Source of the DNA: JAJDXW01 sp965243335
Lineage (GTDB): Bacteria > Pseudomonadota > Gammaproteobacteria > HK1
Direction: 5' to 3'
Assembly: GCA_965243335.1 (NCBI GenBank)
Contig: OZ251545.1
Span: 806,001-870,000 of the forward strand
DNA length: 64,000 nt
The translations under genes were made by a program, and so were the position numbers. Shown here piece after piece: positions 1 to 8,675 of this stretch (the stretch's first letter is position 1; each line of letters opens with the position of its first letter). Below the pieces are notes generated by a model, which was not told where the DNA came from, ran no database searches, and was given only the letters and a program-made list of their open reading frames with translations.

Positions 1-3000
1 TCGCGTCTCCCTGCGGATGATTCCGTCGCGTTGTGACATCGTCTCGTGCCAATGGGCGGTCACGTGGAACTCGCCTTTCAGGTCGCCGAGGCGCTTCGGG
101 TATGCCGCGAACTTCCGGAGCAGTTGGAGCAGGGTTCTGGCGTGCAAGGCCGGCAGCCGCGCTTGGAGAGGCGGGGTGCCGGGCTCGTCGTACAGCTTCT
201 CGAAGTGGTCGAGGGCACCCTGATCGACTTCGATGGCGCGGTGGGCGTGTCCGGCTGTATTCCAGCCTCCCGTATCGTCCTTGATGCCGGGGACGGGGCC
301 GTGGCCGTCGTGGTCGAGGCAGGCATCGACGGTCGCCGGGGCAAACAGGTTGGCGATGTGGAAGAACGCGGGGGCAGAGCGGGCGCTGCCGTAGACGTTG
401 ATGCTGAACAACGTGTGGTGATCGACCACCTCAAAGAGCTTCTTCTCGTTCTGGAACTGGAAGTGCGCCCACAGCCTCGGGTACAGCGTTTCCCGGAACG
501 TGCCGCCTTTCGGGTCGTCGTACACACCTTCGGGGTGCAGGAAGCCGGATACGCCGTCTTCGCTCCCGATCATCCACGCCTGCGGCAGGAAGCACTTGTA
601 CAGGTTGGTCTGCTGGCCCGCGAGCAAGGGGTAGTTCTGGCGGGCGTTCAGGAACGCCTGGGTCGCCTCGGCCTGCTCGAGCTCCGCCAACCAGTCGGCC
701 CGCAAGCCGGGGCGCCGGTCGAACGCATCGCCGCGTAGCGCGGTGATCTCGGTCGCGGAATGCCGGCGCAGCACGAACGACGGGTTGTGGTCGCCCAGCA
801 CGCCGCCTTCCTCCCACTCCACCTTCACCCACGGGGGGTTGCCGAGCACCAGGTCGAAGCCGCCCCGGAGGCGGCCGTCGGGCCGCTCGCCGTAGAAGAG
901 GTCCGCGAAGGCCAGCTCCCAATGGTGGAAGCGGTGGCGCCTGGCGAGGCCGTCCACGAACTTGAGGCGTGGGAACTGCTCGAACAGGCGGTCGAGGTCC
1001 AGCATCCCGATCTCGTTGGCGATGTGCTTGGCGATGTCGGCGGCGTGCTCGGCATACTCCTCGCCGAAGAGGTCGGCGGTCTGGTTGGGGCCGAGGCCGG
1101 GCTGGAACACGGCGCCGGTGAGCACCAGGGTGATCTTGTTCAGGAACTCGTCGCGGTCCGGCAGTTGGTCCGCAGCCTCGATCGGCCAGAACCACAGCGC
1201 GCACCAGTAGTCCATCACGAGCTTCAGGCGGCGGTAGGGGCTGGCGGTGCGGGCGCCGCCTTCGCTGAAGATGCCCTGGGCGCGGATGCGGTCCTTCCAG
1301 GTGTTGGTGGTGCGGCGTTCGCGCGCGGGGGCGGGCTGGCCCCAGACGGGCAGGGTGTCCTCGGTCTCGCGGTGGTCGCGGGCGAGCTGCTCGGCGTGGG
1401 TCGCCCACAGCAGGTCCACGCGGTCGGAGAGGGCTTCGAGCTCGGCGATCTGCTCGTCGGCAAAGGGCTTGAAGAAGCTCTTCCGCCATTCCCTGATGCG
1501 CTCGAAGCGCTTCGGCATCAGGGCCTTCGCGGCCTTGTCGGCGTAGGCGGCCATGCCGGGGTCGGGCAGGAGGAAGTGGTAGACGGCGCCGGCGGGGCGG
1601 CGGACGTGGTGGGTGCGGGGGGTGACGGGAGCGGCGGTGGCGGGGCCGTGGGTGGGATGCCCGTGTTGAGGGGGCGCCTGGATTCCCGCTTTCGCGGGAA
1701 TGACGAAGGAGGGAGGGATGCGCTGTTCCCGGGATTCTGCGTTCGGCTCCGCGGCGTCACCGTAGCCGTGCGCGTCGTTTGCGTTGTTGCGGCCGTCCGG
1801 CGCGGTAATGCGGGCCGGGCGTTTCGCCCGCGGACGCCCGCGTTCCCAGGGGGCAGTGCTTCCGCTGGCCCCGGGACGCCCGCGCTCCGAAGGAGCGCGC
1901 CGTTCCCAGGGGGTGACGCGCTCCGGGGCGTGGTTGAACCAGAGGTCGCGCTTGCGGTTCTTTCGGCCGAGGGCGCTGGTGCGGAACACCTGCCGCCTCG
2001 CGCCCACCAGGGAGTTGCCGCAGACGAGCTGGTAGCCGAACCAGGGGACGCGCCCGCCCCGGTGGATGCAGTTCAGCCACAGGGAGACCTCGGCCAGCTC
2101 GCCCGCCACCGGGTTGAGGTCCACGCCGTACACGTTGCGGTCCGCGATGTAGAGCTTCACCCGCTGAAGCTCGTCGGCGTAGCTCGCGTGCGGGATGCGC
2201 CGGCCCGTCTCGCGCTGCTTGCGCTCCAGGTACTTCTCCGCGAGCTGGTTCACCGCCTCGTTGAGGAACGCGGCGGAGCCCATGGCCGGCTCGCATACGG
2301 TGAGGTCGAGGATGCGGTCGGCGGGCGCGTCGTCCGGGATCAGCTCGCGGAGCGCGTACTTGACCACGCTGCGGGTCAGCGCCTCCGGGGTGTAGTAGCT
2401 CGCGGACTTCTGCCGGTCGCGGCCCGCGAGGCGGTAGATGAAGCGGCCCCGCGGATGCACGCGGAGCTTGCGGCGGCCCTGCGCGTCGCGCTCGTAGACC
2501 CGTTCGGCCTCCGCGTAGCCGTCGAGCTCGCGCGCCGGGACGAACCAGGCGCTCCTGAGCACGTCGCCGTCCTCGCCCGCCTTCTTCACCTCGTAGAGGT
2601 CTTCCTCGGCGAAGAAGCCGCGATAGGAGAGCAGGGCCTCGTAGACCGCGCCGAGCTGGTTGATGCCGAGCTGGGCGTAGGAGATGCGCCCGCGCCGCTG
2701 CCGCCCTCGGCCCCGTCCGCCCCGGCCCCCGGCGGCGGTGCCGGGCGGACGGGTGAGGGACATCAGGCGGATCACCTGCTGGAGCACGCGGTTGCGGAGC
2801 TTCACCCGGTCGAGGAGCGGGGTGGAGCCGTCGCGGAACAGGGCGCTGTCGAGGGCGTCGATGCGAAAGCCGTGGGGGAGGTGGTGCGGGGCCGGGGTTG
2901 GATGCGGGGCCTGCGCGGGAGTCGTAGCGGGAGCGGGAGCCGCCGCCGGGGCCGGCGCCGTAGCCGGAAGCGGCGGGGGTTGCGGGTCGGGCGGGGGTTG

Positions 3001-4632
3001 CAAGCCGGACGGCGATTGCGGCTGCGAGCGAGGATCGGATTGTCGCGGGAGTGGGTGAGGGCCGGGCTGCGGGGATTGCGGGCGAAGGCCGGACGGCGGC
3101 GGTTGCGGACGGAGGCGACCGGGCTGCGGCGGGCGCGGGCGGGAGCGTGCTCCCGTTCCCGTGGCCAGCAGTTCGGCGGCGCCGCCCCGGTGGCTGCCGT
3201 CGAAGCCGTCCCGGACGAGGGTGAACAGGGTCCGGATGCTGTGGTGCAGGTAGTAGCCGTCCAGGGATTCTTCGCTGGTGAGGCGCACCATTTCGAGGTC
3301 GCGCAGGTGCTCCAGGCTGTAGCCCTTGCGGTACGCCTCCGAATCGACCGGGGCGTAGCCGAGGTCGGGCCGCGCCTCGATGTAGAACAGGAACAGCAGG
3401 CGGTACATGTAGCGCAGACATTCGAGGCCGAGGCGCCCGGCGAGTGCGTCGTCGGGGCGGTCGTAGAGCTGGTCCTTGAGGACCTCGCGGAGGTAATGGA
3501 TCGCCTCGTTGCCGATCAGCTCGATGGATTCGCGGAGCGCGTACTTCAAGTCCTCGGAGACGGCGAAGGCGTGCTTGTGGCTGTTGTCGTCCAGGTGGTC
3601 GAGCAGGCTCCGCCCGCCGCCGGCCCCGCCCTCCGGGGGCAGCAGGCATTCGCGGTGGAGCAGGGCGGCGGTGGCCTTCAGGGTGGCGTCCTCGCGGCGG
3701 CCGAGGATCTCGTCGAAGTCGAAGCGCAGCAGCCGGTGGTGGGTCCACTTGCCGCGCTCGATCAGCAGCAGGCGGCTGAAGGAGAGCACCGGCACCCAGC
3801 GCGGCGGGCGCTCCTGGCCGAAGATGCGGCGGGTGAGGACGTCGCTCCAGCTCTCGCGGAGGAGGGCTTCGGGCGGCGGCGCCTCGCCGTGGAACTGGAG
3901 GCGGTGGGGTTTGAGGGAGAGCGGGTCTTCGCCCTCGGCGTGGGCGTCGAACACGCCGAGGGCGAGGAGTTGGGGGGCGGCGGCGCCGGTGCGGGGGGCG
4001 GAGCCGGCGCCGCGGCCGGGGCTGCCGGTGCGGGCCGCGCGGGCGGCGGCAGGGCGGATGGCGGCGGTGCGGGTCCCGGAGCCGGAGCCGGTGCGGAGCC
4101 CGCCGCTGGCGCTGGCGGTGGCGCCCGCGGCGCAGAGCACGGGGGCTTCGGCGCCGTCTTCCAGCAGGCGGTTGCCTGGCTGCCAGTCGCCGCCGTAGCC
4201 GAGCGCGGTGAGAAGCCGCCGGAACCAGCCGCGTTGCAGGCTCAGGCGGCGCTCGGCGCGGCGTTCGCGCTCGAACTCGCGGCGAAAGCGGACGTACTCG
4301 GGCGCGAGGGCGCGCAGCGCGCCGTAGGGGGTGCGGCCGCCCGCGGCCGGGCTTCCGTCGGCGGCCCCGCTGTCGCCCGTGATCGGGCCGTCGCTGGCGG
4401 CCCGTCCGTCGCCTGCGCCCCGGCCGTCACACGCAGTCCGTCCGTCGTCCGCGACTCGGCTGCCGCTTGCGGCCGGGCCGCCGCCGGCGGCGGCCTCGCG
4501 CCAGCGCTCCACGGTCTCCCGGATGTCGCCCGCGAAGACCTCGGACAGGTAGTGGTGGCTGTAGAACTCGTTCTCGTTGTGGATGCCGGCGAAGGTGGCG
4601 GCGATCTCGGCAGCGGCGGCGGCGGCGGGCAC
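1..4632 (-). CDS. large N6-adenine DNA methyltransferase, type IIG/PglX-like (3' end outside window)
   Basis: At least 1544 residues are visible; the C-terminus lies beyond the left edge. Methyltransferase motifs appear in order: YYTPEALTRSVVKYAL near residue 745, motif I (LTVCEPAMGSAAF) near 775-790, an acidic motif VYGVDLNPVAGELAEVSLWL near 840, and the catalytic FDLVLGNPPW with Asn near residue 1265. NPPW/NPPY is typical of N6-adenine methyltransferases of Eco57I/type IIG and BREX/DISARM kinds. The size suggests a defence methyltransferase or a one-piece restriction-modification enzyme, but no nuclease motif was recognised and the neighbouring gene is not visible. A GTG start at 4632 is preferred because the conserved-looking NENEFYSHHYLSEVF begins about 20 residues later. 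The frame is open further upstream, so the start is uncertain. Low-complexity Pro/Ala/Gly linkers lie near residues 44-101, 167-220 and 498-580. A repeat-derived block of about 105 residues lies near 905-1010. Confidence 0.85.
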   Translation of the reverse strand, partial: MPAAAAAAEIAATFAGIHNENEFYSHHYLSEVFAGDIRETVERWREAAAGGGPAASGSRVADDGRTACDGRGAGDGRAASDGPITGDSGAADGSPAAGGRTPYGALRALAPEYVRFRREFERERRAERRLSLQRGWFRRLLTALGYGGDWQPGNRLLEDGAEAPVLCAAGATASASGGLRTGSGSGTRTAAIRPAAARAARTGSPGRGAGSAPRTGAAAPQLLALGVFDAHAEGEDPLSLKPHRLQFHGEAPPPEALLRESWSDVLTRRIFGQERPPRWVPVLSFSRLLLIERGKWTHHRLLRFDFDEILGRREDATLKATAALLHRECLLPPEGGAGGGRSLLDHLDDNSHKHAFAVSEDLKYALRESIELIGNEAIHYLREVLKDQLYDRPDDALAGRLGLECLRYMYRLLFLFYIEARPDLGYAPVDSEAYRKGYSLEHLRDLEMVRLTSEESLDGYYLHHSIRTLFTLVRDGFDGSHRGGAAELLATGTGARSRPRPPQPGRLRPQPPPSGLRPQSPQPGPHPLPRQSDPRSQPQSPSGLQPPPDPQPPPLPATAPAPAAAPAPATTPAQAPHPTPAPHHLPHGFRIDALDSALFRDGSTPLLDRVKLRNRVLQQVIRLMSLTRPPGTAAGGRGGRGRGRQRRGRISYAQLGINQLGAVYEALLSYRGFFAEEDLYEVKKAGEDGDVLRSAWFVPARELDGYAEAERVYERDAQGRRKLRVHPRGRFIYRLAGRDRQKSASYYTPEALTRSVVKYALRELIPDDAPADRILDLTVCEPAMGSAAFLNEAVNQLAEKYLERKQRETGRRIPHASYADELQRVKLYIADRNVYGVDLNPVAGELAEVSLWLNCIHRGGRVPWFGYQLVCGNSLVGARRQVFRTSALGRKNRKRDLWFNHAPERVTPWERRAPSERGRPGASGSTAPWERGRPRAKRPARITAPDGRNNANDAHGYGDAAEPNAESREQRIPPSFVIPAKAGIQAPPQHGHPTHGPATAAPVTPRTHHVRRPAGAVYHFLLPDPGMAAYADKAAKALMPKRFERIREWRKSFFKPFADEQIAELEALSDRVDLLWATHAEQLARDHRETEDTLPVWGQPAPARERRTTNTWKDRIRAQGIFSEGGARTASPYRRLKLVMDYWCALWFWPIEAADQLPDRDEFLNKITLVLTGAVFQPGLGPNQTADLFGEEYAEHAADIAKHIANEIGMLDLDRLFEQFPRLKFVDGLARRHRFHHWELAFADLFYGERPDGRLRGGFDLVLGNPPWVKVEWEEGGVLGDHNPSFVLRRHSATEITALRGDAFDRRPGLRADWLAELEQAEATQAFLNARQNYPLLAGQQTNLYKCFLPQAWMIGSEDGVSGFLHPEGVYDDPKGGTFRETLYPRLWAHFQFQNEKKLFEVVDHHTLFSINVYGSARSAPAFFHIANLFAPATVDACLDHDGHGPVPGIKDDTGGWNTAGHAHRAIEVDQGALDHFEKLYDEPGTPPLQARLPALHARTLLQLLRKFAAYPKRLGDLKGEFHVTAHWHETMSQRDGIIRRETR
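1600..1918. repeat. repeat-derived in-frame insertion inside the methyltransferase gene
   Basis: Between the codons for LWFNHAPERV and AGAVYHFLLPD, two stretches that look like one continuous conserved region, the gene carries about 320 bp of repeat-family sequence. It contains a Neisseria dRS3-like inverted repeat at 1679-1705 and two arms of the GC-rich palindromic family (about 1831-1850 and 1873-1910). The frame stays open throughout. The encoded stretch is rich in Arg, Pro and Gly (WERGRPRAKRPAR, SFVIPAKAGIQ), a composition expected of translated repeats rather than of a folded methyltransferase segment. Boundaries are approximate. Confidence 0.6.
1679..1705. repeat. dRS3-like short inverted repeat (copy 1)
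   Basis: The core is ATTCCC, eight bases, GGGAAT (TGGATTCCCGCTTTCGCGGG, then AATGACG). This is the pattern of the dRS3 elements of Neisseria and of related repeats seen in many proteobacteria. This copy lies inside the methyltransferase reading frame. Confidence 0.75.
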
Positions 4633-4800
4633 GGGAACGGACCTGATCGTACCGGATCGGCTCAACCCGCCGCGGGCGGCGGGTTCATCCAGGTGTCGAT
4701 CGACAGCTCCGGGAGATGCCAAGCCCTCGACCCGAAGCGGTCGGGGTCGAGGAGCCGGGCGCAACAGGGACCAGGCGCAGCGAACATCGGATCGGCGCCC

Positions 4801-4830
4801 TTCCCGGGAGCGCGGGCGTCCCGCCCGCAA
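4801..4830. repeat. partial copy of the GC-rich palindromic element
   Basis: The arm GGGAGCGCGGGCGTCCCGCC matches the left arm of the full element at 4941-5020. No matching second arm is visible next to it. It lies in the roughly 450 bp between the methyltransferase start and the esterase stop, a stretch that otherwise holds only repeats and no supported gene. Confidence 0.45.
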
Positions 4831-4896
4831 CACGTCGAAGGCGTGGGGCTTTCGGGCACGGCATCAGCGGCGCGTCCCGACGGACGCGGACGTTCC

Positions 4897-4923
4897 TGGA
4901 TTCCCGCTTTCGCGGGAATGACG
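4897..4923. repeat. dRS3-like short inverted repeat (copy 2)
   Basis: This copy is identical in sequence to 1679-1705 over the 27 bases compared. It lies between a partial palindromic element (4801-4830) and a full one (4941-5020). Both dRS3-like copies in the window therefore sit beside this palindromic family. Confidence 0.75.
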
Positions 4924-4940
4924 GCTGAGAAGCGCCTCTG

Positions 4941-5020
4941 GAAGCGCGGGCGTCCCGCCCGCCTTTCCTCGGTGCGGACTTCCGACCCGCACTTGCGGGC
5001 GAGACGCCCGCGTTCCCAGG
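4941..5020. repeat. GC-rich palindromic element (intergenic copy)
   Basis: The left arm GAAGCGCGGGCGTCCCGCCC (4941-4962) pairs with the right arm GCGGGCGAGACGCCCGCGTT (4995-5020). The loop is about 32 bases. It belongs to the same family as the elements at 28921-29015, 39952-40083 and 44187-44308, and ends in the same GTTCCCAGG tail. Confidence 0.65.
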
Positions 5021-5081
5021 AGCGCCTGCGGCGAGGTGTGCTTGGCGGAAATCCTTACCACGCACGGGCCTCATGCAAGGC

Positions 5082-5783
5082 TCAGCCCGTGCGCGGGCCG
5101 ACCGGCTCCGGCGCGGGGAGGACCCGGGCGAGCCAGGCGCCGACGTCCCGGATCTCTTCGGGGCACACCGCGTGGGGCATCGGGTAGGCGCGCCACTCCA
5201 CGTCGTAGCCGAGGCGAAGGAGCGTGTCCCGCGACGCGAGCGCCCGCTCCACGCCGATGAGGGGGTCCTGCTCCCCGTGGGCCATGAACACGGGGAGGTC
5301 GGCGTTGGCGGCGGAGCGCTCCGCCGCGAGGGTGTCGGCGAGGGGCAGGTAGGTGGAGAGCGCCATCAGCCCCGCGAGGCGGCGGGGATGGCGGAGCGCG
5401 GTCTGGAGGGCGACCGCCCCGCCCTGGGAGAATCCGGCGATCACGATCCGTTCCGCGGGGACCCCGGCTTCGACCTCCGCTTCGATGAGCCCTTCCACCG
5501 TGCGCTGCGATTCGCGGAGGTGGCCCGCGTCGGAGACGAAGCCGTTCCCCTCGTCCCGGATGTCGTACCAGGCGCGCATCCGCATCCCGAAGTTGATGGA
5601 GACCGGGCGCGGCGGCGCGTGGGGGAAGACGAACCGGGTCCAGCTCCGGACCGCGCCGAGCTGGGGCACGATGGGCGCGAAGTCGTGGCCGTCGGCCCCG
5701 AGCCCGTGCAGCCAGAGGACGGCGGCCGTCGGGGCGCCGCTCCGCGGCTCGTGGATGACGGGGGGTTCCTGCACCGTTCCCAT
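5082..5783 (-). CDS. carboxylesterase / acyl-protein thioesterase-like alpha/beta hydrolase
   Basis: This protein is about 233 residues, the usual size for the phospholipase/carboxylesterase family (YpfH, EstB, acyl-protein thioesterases). The nucleophile elbow GFSQGG carries the catalytic Ser, the Asp lies in FMAHGEQDP, and the His lies in PMPHAVCPEE near the C-terminus. The oxyanion-side signature LHGLGADGHDF is near the N-terminus. No signal peptide is visible, so it is probably cytosolic. The family hydrolyses short esters or S-acyl groups; the substrate here cannot be told. The ATG at 5783 is used; an in-frame TTG at 5810 preceded by GGGGAG is an alternative start. The gene stands alone, divergent from lptM-lysA. 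Confidence 0.88.
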   Translation of the reverse strand: MGTVQEPPVIHEPRSGAPTAAVLWLHGLGADGHDFAPIVPQLGAVRSWTRFVFPHAPPRPVSINFGMRMRAWYDIRDEGNGFVSDAGHLRESQRTVEGLIEAEVEAGVPAERIVIAGFSQGGAVALQTALRHPRRLAGLMALSTYLPLADTLAAERSAANADLPVFMAHGEQDPLIGVERALASRDTLLRLGYDVEWRAYPMPHAVCPEEIRDVGAWLARVLPAPEPVGPRTG

Positions 5784-5952
5784 GTTGAAGCGATCGCCCG
5801 TGCTGTGCAACGCTCCCCGTCGACGCTCCGGCCGTCAGCGCCTCCGGGAACGCGGGACCGGCGCCGCGGGGAGCGGGCTCCCGCCCCGCCGCGTGGGCGG
5901 CGCGGGCAGCCCCGGGCATCGGGACGAGTACGAGTACCTGAAGGAGGCCAAC

Positions 5953-6198
5953 ATGCGTAAGCGAGCACCCGGCCCCGGCCGTCGCCGCGCGGGCGGCGCG
6001 GCGCTGGCCCTCGTAGCGGCCGGCGGGGCGCTGCTCCTCGCCCTCGGCGGCTGCGGGCAGTCCGGCCCCCTCTACCTGCCGAGGGGGTCGGAGCCTTCGC
6101 CCGGCGCGACCGTCCCCGCGCCGGGGTTCGTTCGTCAGGCCGCCGCCGCGGGCCGGGGGGCGCTCCAGGCGGCCCCGGTCCGGCCCGCGCACGGCTGA
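5953..6198 (+). CDS. lptM: LPS translocon maturation chaperone LptM (YifL-like lipoprotein)
   Basis: An 81-residue lipoprotein. It has a basic N-terminus, a long hydrophobic stretch and a lipobox ending in LALGGC. Directly after the lipidated Cys comes GQSGPLYLP, matching the G-x-x-GPLYLP signature of LptM. The family helps the LptDE translocon form its correct disulfides in the outer membrane. AAGGAGG lies just upstream of the ATG. The gene is 8 bp from lysA, the arrangement usual in Gammaproteobacteria, and this supports the assignment of so short an ORF. Confidence 0.85.
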   Translation: MRKRAPGPGRRRAGGAALALVAAGGALLLALGGCGQSGPLYLPRGSEPSPGATVPAPGFVRQAAAAGRGALQAAPVRPAHG

Positions 6199-6206
6199 AG
6201 GCCGTC

Positions 6207-7556
6207 GTGCCCGCTCCGGCCTCCGCCGCCGCGCCTTCCCCGGTCGGCGCCCCCGCCCCTGCCCCCGCGGCGGCCGCGCCGCCCCCGGCGTTCGAGCCGT
6301 TCCCCTGGCGGGGCGCATCGCTCTTCGCCGAAGGCGTGCCGCTCTCCGAGCTCGCCGACCGGTTCGGGACCCCGCTCTACGTCTACTCCCGCGCGGGGCT
6401 CGAGGCGGCGTGGCGCGCGTTCGACGACGCTCTCGCCGGGATGCCGCACCGGGTGTGCTTCGCGGTCAAGGCCAACTCGAACCTCGCGGTGCTCGACGTC
6501 CTCGCCCGGCTCGGCTCGGGGTTCGACATCGTGTCGGGCGGCGAGCTCGACCGGGTGCTCGCGGCCGGGGGCGACCCGGCGGGCGTCGTCTTCTCCGGCG
6601 TCGGCAAGACGCGGCGGGAGATGGAGGCGGGTCTCGAGGCGGGGATCCGCTCGTTCAACGTGGAGTCGGCCTCCGAGCTCGAGCGGCTCGCCGAAGTGGC
6701 GGCCGGCCTCGGCCGGGTCGCGCCGGTCGCGCTCCGGGTCAACCCCGACGTCGATCCGAAGACCCATCCCCACATCGCGACCGGCCTCCGGAGCAGCAAG
6801 TTCGGGGTCCCGATCCGGGAGGCGCGCGGCGTGTACGCGAAGGGGGCGCGGACACGGTCCCTCCGGATGACCGGCGTCGGCTGCCACATCGGCTCGCAGA
6901 TCACCTCCCTCGACCCCTTCCGGGCCGCGCTCGGCCGGGTGGCGGACCTCGTGGACGAGCTGGCCGGGGACGGGATCGGGATCACCGACGTCGACGTCGG
7001 CGGGGGGCTCGGGATCCGCTACCGCGACGAGACCCCGCCGTCCCCCGCCGAGTACGCCGGGGTGGTGCGGGAGGCCTTCGGCAGGCGCCCGGTCACCGTC
7101 CATCTGGAGCCCGGGCGGGCGGTCTGCGGGAACGCGGGCGCGCTCCTCGCCCGGGTGGAGTACCTGAAGGACAACGGCGGGGCGCGCTTCGCGATCGTGG
7201 ACGCGGCCATGAACGACTTCCTCCGCCCCGCCCTCTACGGGGGGTGGTCGCGCATCCTTCCCTGCGAGCGGCGGGGCGGGGCGGGCCGCCGGGCGGCGGT
7301 CTACACGGTCGCCGGGCCGGTCTGCGAGTCCGGGGACTTCCTCGGGCGGGACCGGGAGCTCGACCTCGAAGAGGGCGACCTCGTGGCGGTCCTCTCCGCC
7401 GGGGCCTATGGATTCGTGATGAGCTCGAATTACAATTCGCGCCCCCGCGCGGCCGAGGTCATGGTCGACGGAGAGCGGGCGCACCTCGTGCGGCGGCGCG
7501 AGGAGGCGGCCCACCTCTACGCCCTCGAGTCGCGGCTTCCCCCTTCCCCACGGTGA
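6207..7556 (+). CDS. lysA: diaminopimelate decarboxylase
   Basis: A 449-residue fold-type III PLP enzyme that decarboxylates meso-diaminopimelate to L-lysine, the last lysine step. The PLP-binding Lys lies in FAVKANSN, the glycine-rich phosphate loop in DVDVGGGLGI, and EPGRAVCGNAG, AGPVCESGDF and SAGAYGFVMSSNYN are the usual later motifs. The first 35 or so residues are an Ala/Pro-rich extension that is probably unstructured. A GTG start at 6207 follows lptM closely. The usual partner dapF does not follow; a PP-loop gene does. Confidence 0.95.
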   Translation: MPAPASAAAPSPVGAPAPAPAAAAPPPAFEPFPWRGASLFAEGVPLSELADRFGTPLYVYSRAGLEAAWRAFDDALAGMPHRVCFAVKANSNLAVLDVLARLGSGFDIVSGGELDRVLAAGGDPAGVVFSGVGKTRREMEAGLEAGIRSFNVESASELERLAEVAAGLGRVAPVALRVNPDVDPKTHPHIATGLRSSKFGVPIREARGVYAKGARTRSLRMTGVGCHIGSQITSLDPFRAALGRVADLVDELAGDGIGITDVDVGGGLGIRYRDETPPSPAEYAGVVREAFGRRPVTVHLEPGRAVCGNAGALLARVEYLKDNGGARFAIVDAAMNDFLRPALYGGWSRILPCERRGGAGRRAAVYTVAGPVCESGDFLGRDRELDLEEGDLVAVLSAGAYGFVMSSNYNSRPRAAEVMVDGERAHLVRRREEAAHLYALESRLPPSPR

Positions 7557-7566
7557 TCCGGCGGAC

Positions 7567-8664
7567 GTGAACGTGAACGCGAGCCCGAACGTGAACGCTG
7601 CTGCGAACCCCCGCCCCGAGGCGCGCCGCAAGGCCGTCGCCCTCATCTCCGGCGGGCTCGATTCGATGCTCGCGGCGCGGACGATCCTCGACCAGGGGGT
7701 CCACGTCGAGGGCATCAACTTCTTCACCGGGTTCTGCGTCGAGGGGCACACCCACGCGATCCGCCGGCGCGCGAACGGCCGCGGCGCCAACCCGCGCAAC
7801 AACGCGCTCTGGGTCGCGGAGCAGCTCGGCATCCGGCTGCACCTCATCGACGTGGTGGAGGACTACAAGCGGGTCGTCCTCAACCCGAAGCACGGCTACG
7901 GGGCGAACCTCAACCCGTGCCTCGACTGCAAGACCTTCATGGTGGGCCGGGCGCGGGAGTGGATGGAGGAGCGGGGCTTCGACTTCATCGTGACCGGCGA
8001 GGTCATCGGCCAGCGCCCGAAGTCGCAGCGCCGCGAGACCATGCCGGTGGTCGCCCGGGAGTCGGGGGCGGACGACCGGCTCCTCCGCCCCCTCTGCGCG
8101 AAGCGGCTTCCGCCGACCCTGCCGGAGCGCGAGGGCTGGGTGGACCGCGAGCGCCTGCACGACTTCACCGGGCGGTCGCGCAAGCCCCAGTTCGCGCTTG
8201 CCGCCGACTTCGGGATCGAGGACTACGCGCAGCCCGCCGGAGGCTGCTGCTTCCTGACCGACCGGCAGTACTCCGCCAAGCTCGCCGACCTCTGGGCGAG
8301 CCGGGGCCGGCGCGACTACGAGCTCGACGACGTCATGCTCCTCAAGGTCGGGCGGCACCTGCGGCCGCGGCCCCACTTCAAGCTCATCGTGGCGCGGGAG
8401 GAGGGGGAGAACCATTTCCTGAGCGGCTACCGCGGGCAGTTCATCCACCTGCGCACGGTGAGCTGCCCCGGGCCGCTCGCCCTCGTGGACGGCGAGCCGA
8501 GCGAGGCCGACCTGGAGCTCGCGGCCCGCCTGACCGCCCGGTTCAGCAAGGGGCGGGACGCGGAGCGGGTGGAGGTGGAGGTCGGGGGCGGGGGCCGGCC
8601 GAGCCGGCGGCTCCGGGTGGCGCCGATGGCCCCGAGCGCGGTCCCGTCCGACTGGTACGTCTGA
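7567..8664 (+). CDS. PP-loop ATP-pyrophosphatase related to tRNA thiouridylases
   Basis: 365 residues. The PP-loop SGGLDS lies near residue 27, followed by a Cys pair in NPCLDCKTFM and a second in AGGCCFLTD. This layout resembles proteins annotated as MnmA-like or ThiI-like tRNA sulfurtransferases: ATP adenylates the target base and a Cys persulfide delivers sulfur. The C-terminal half (LLKVGRHLRPRPHFKLIVAR) resembles an NFACT-R/DUF814-type region, which is not part of canonical MnmA. The next gene encodes a TusA-like sulfur carrier 11 bp downstream, which fits a two-gene sulfur relay. The substrate is unknown. The GTG start at 7567 lies 10 bp after lysA. Confidence 0.75.
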   Translation: MNVNASPNVNAAANPRPEARRKAVALISGGLDSMLAARTILDQGVHVEGINFFTGFCVEGHTHAIRRRANGRGANPRNNALWVAEQLGIRLHLIDVVEDYKRVVLNPKHGYGANLNPCLDCKTFMVGRAREWMEERGFDFIVTGEVIGQRPKSQRRETMPVVARESGADDRLLRPLCAKRLPPTLPEREGWVDRERLHDFTGRSRKPQFALAADFGIEDYAQPAGGCCFLTDRQYSAKLADLWASRGRRDYELDDVMLLKVGRHLRPRPHFKLIVAREEGENHFLSGYRGQFIHLRTVSCPGPLALVDGEPSEADLELAARLTARFSKGRDAERVEVEVGGGGRPSRRLRVAPMAPSAVPSDWYV

Positions 8665-8675
8665 AGGGGGCGCGC

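Noticed and set aside
1801..5020. A CRISPR-like array
   Set aside because: The repeats are palindromic, irregularly spaced and of unequal length, with no unique spacers of constant size. No cas genes are present.
4662..5074. Several small overlapping ORFs containing SFPRKRESR- or RGRPAR-like strings
   Set aside because: These are translations of the dRS3-like and palindromic repeats, not genes.
760..5187. A 1475-residue open frame on the plus strand opposite the methyltransferase
   Set aside because: Its product is low-complexity and without motifs, while the minus strand has complete methyltransferase motifs in order. High GC keeps the opposite frame open.
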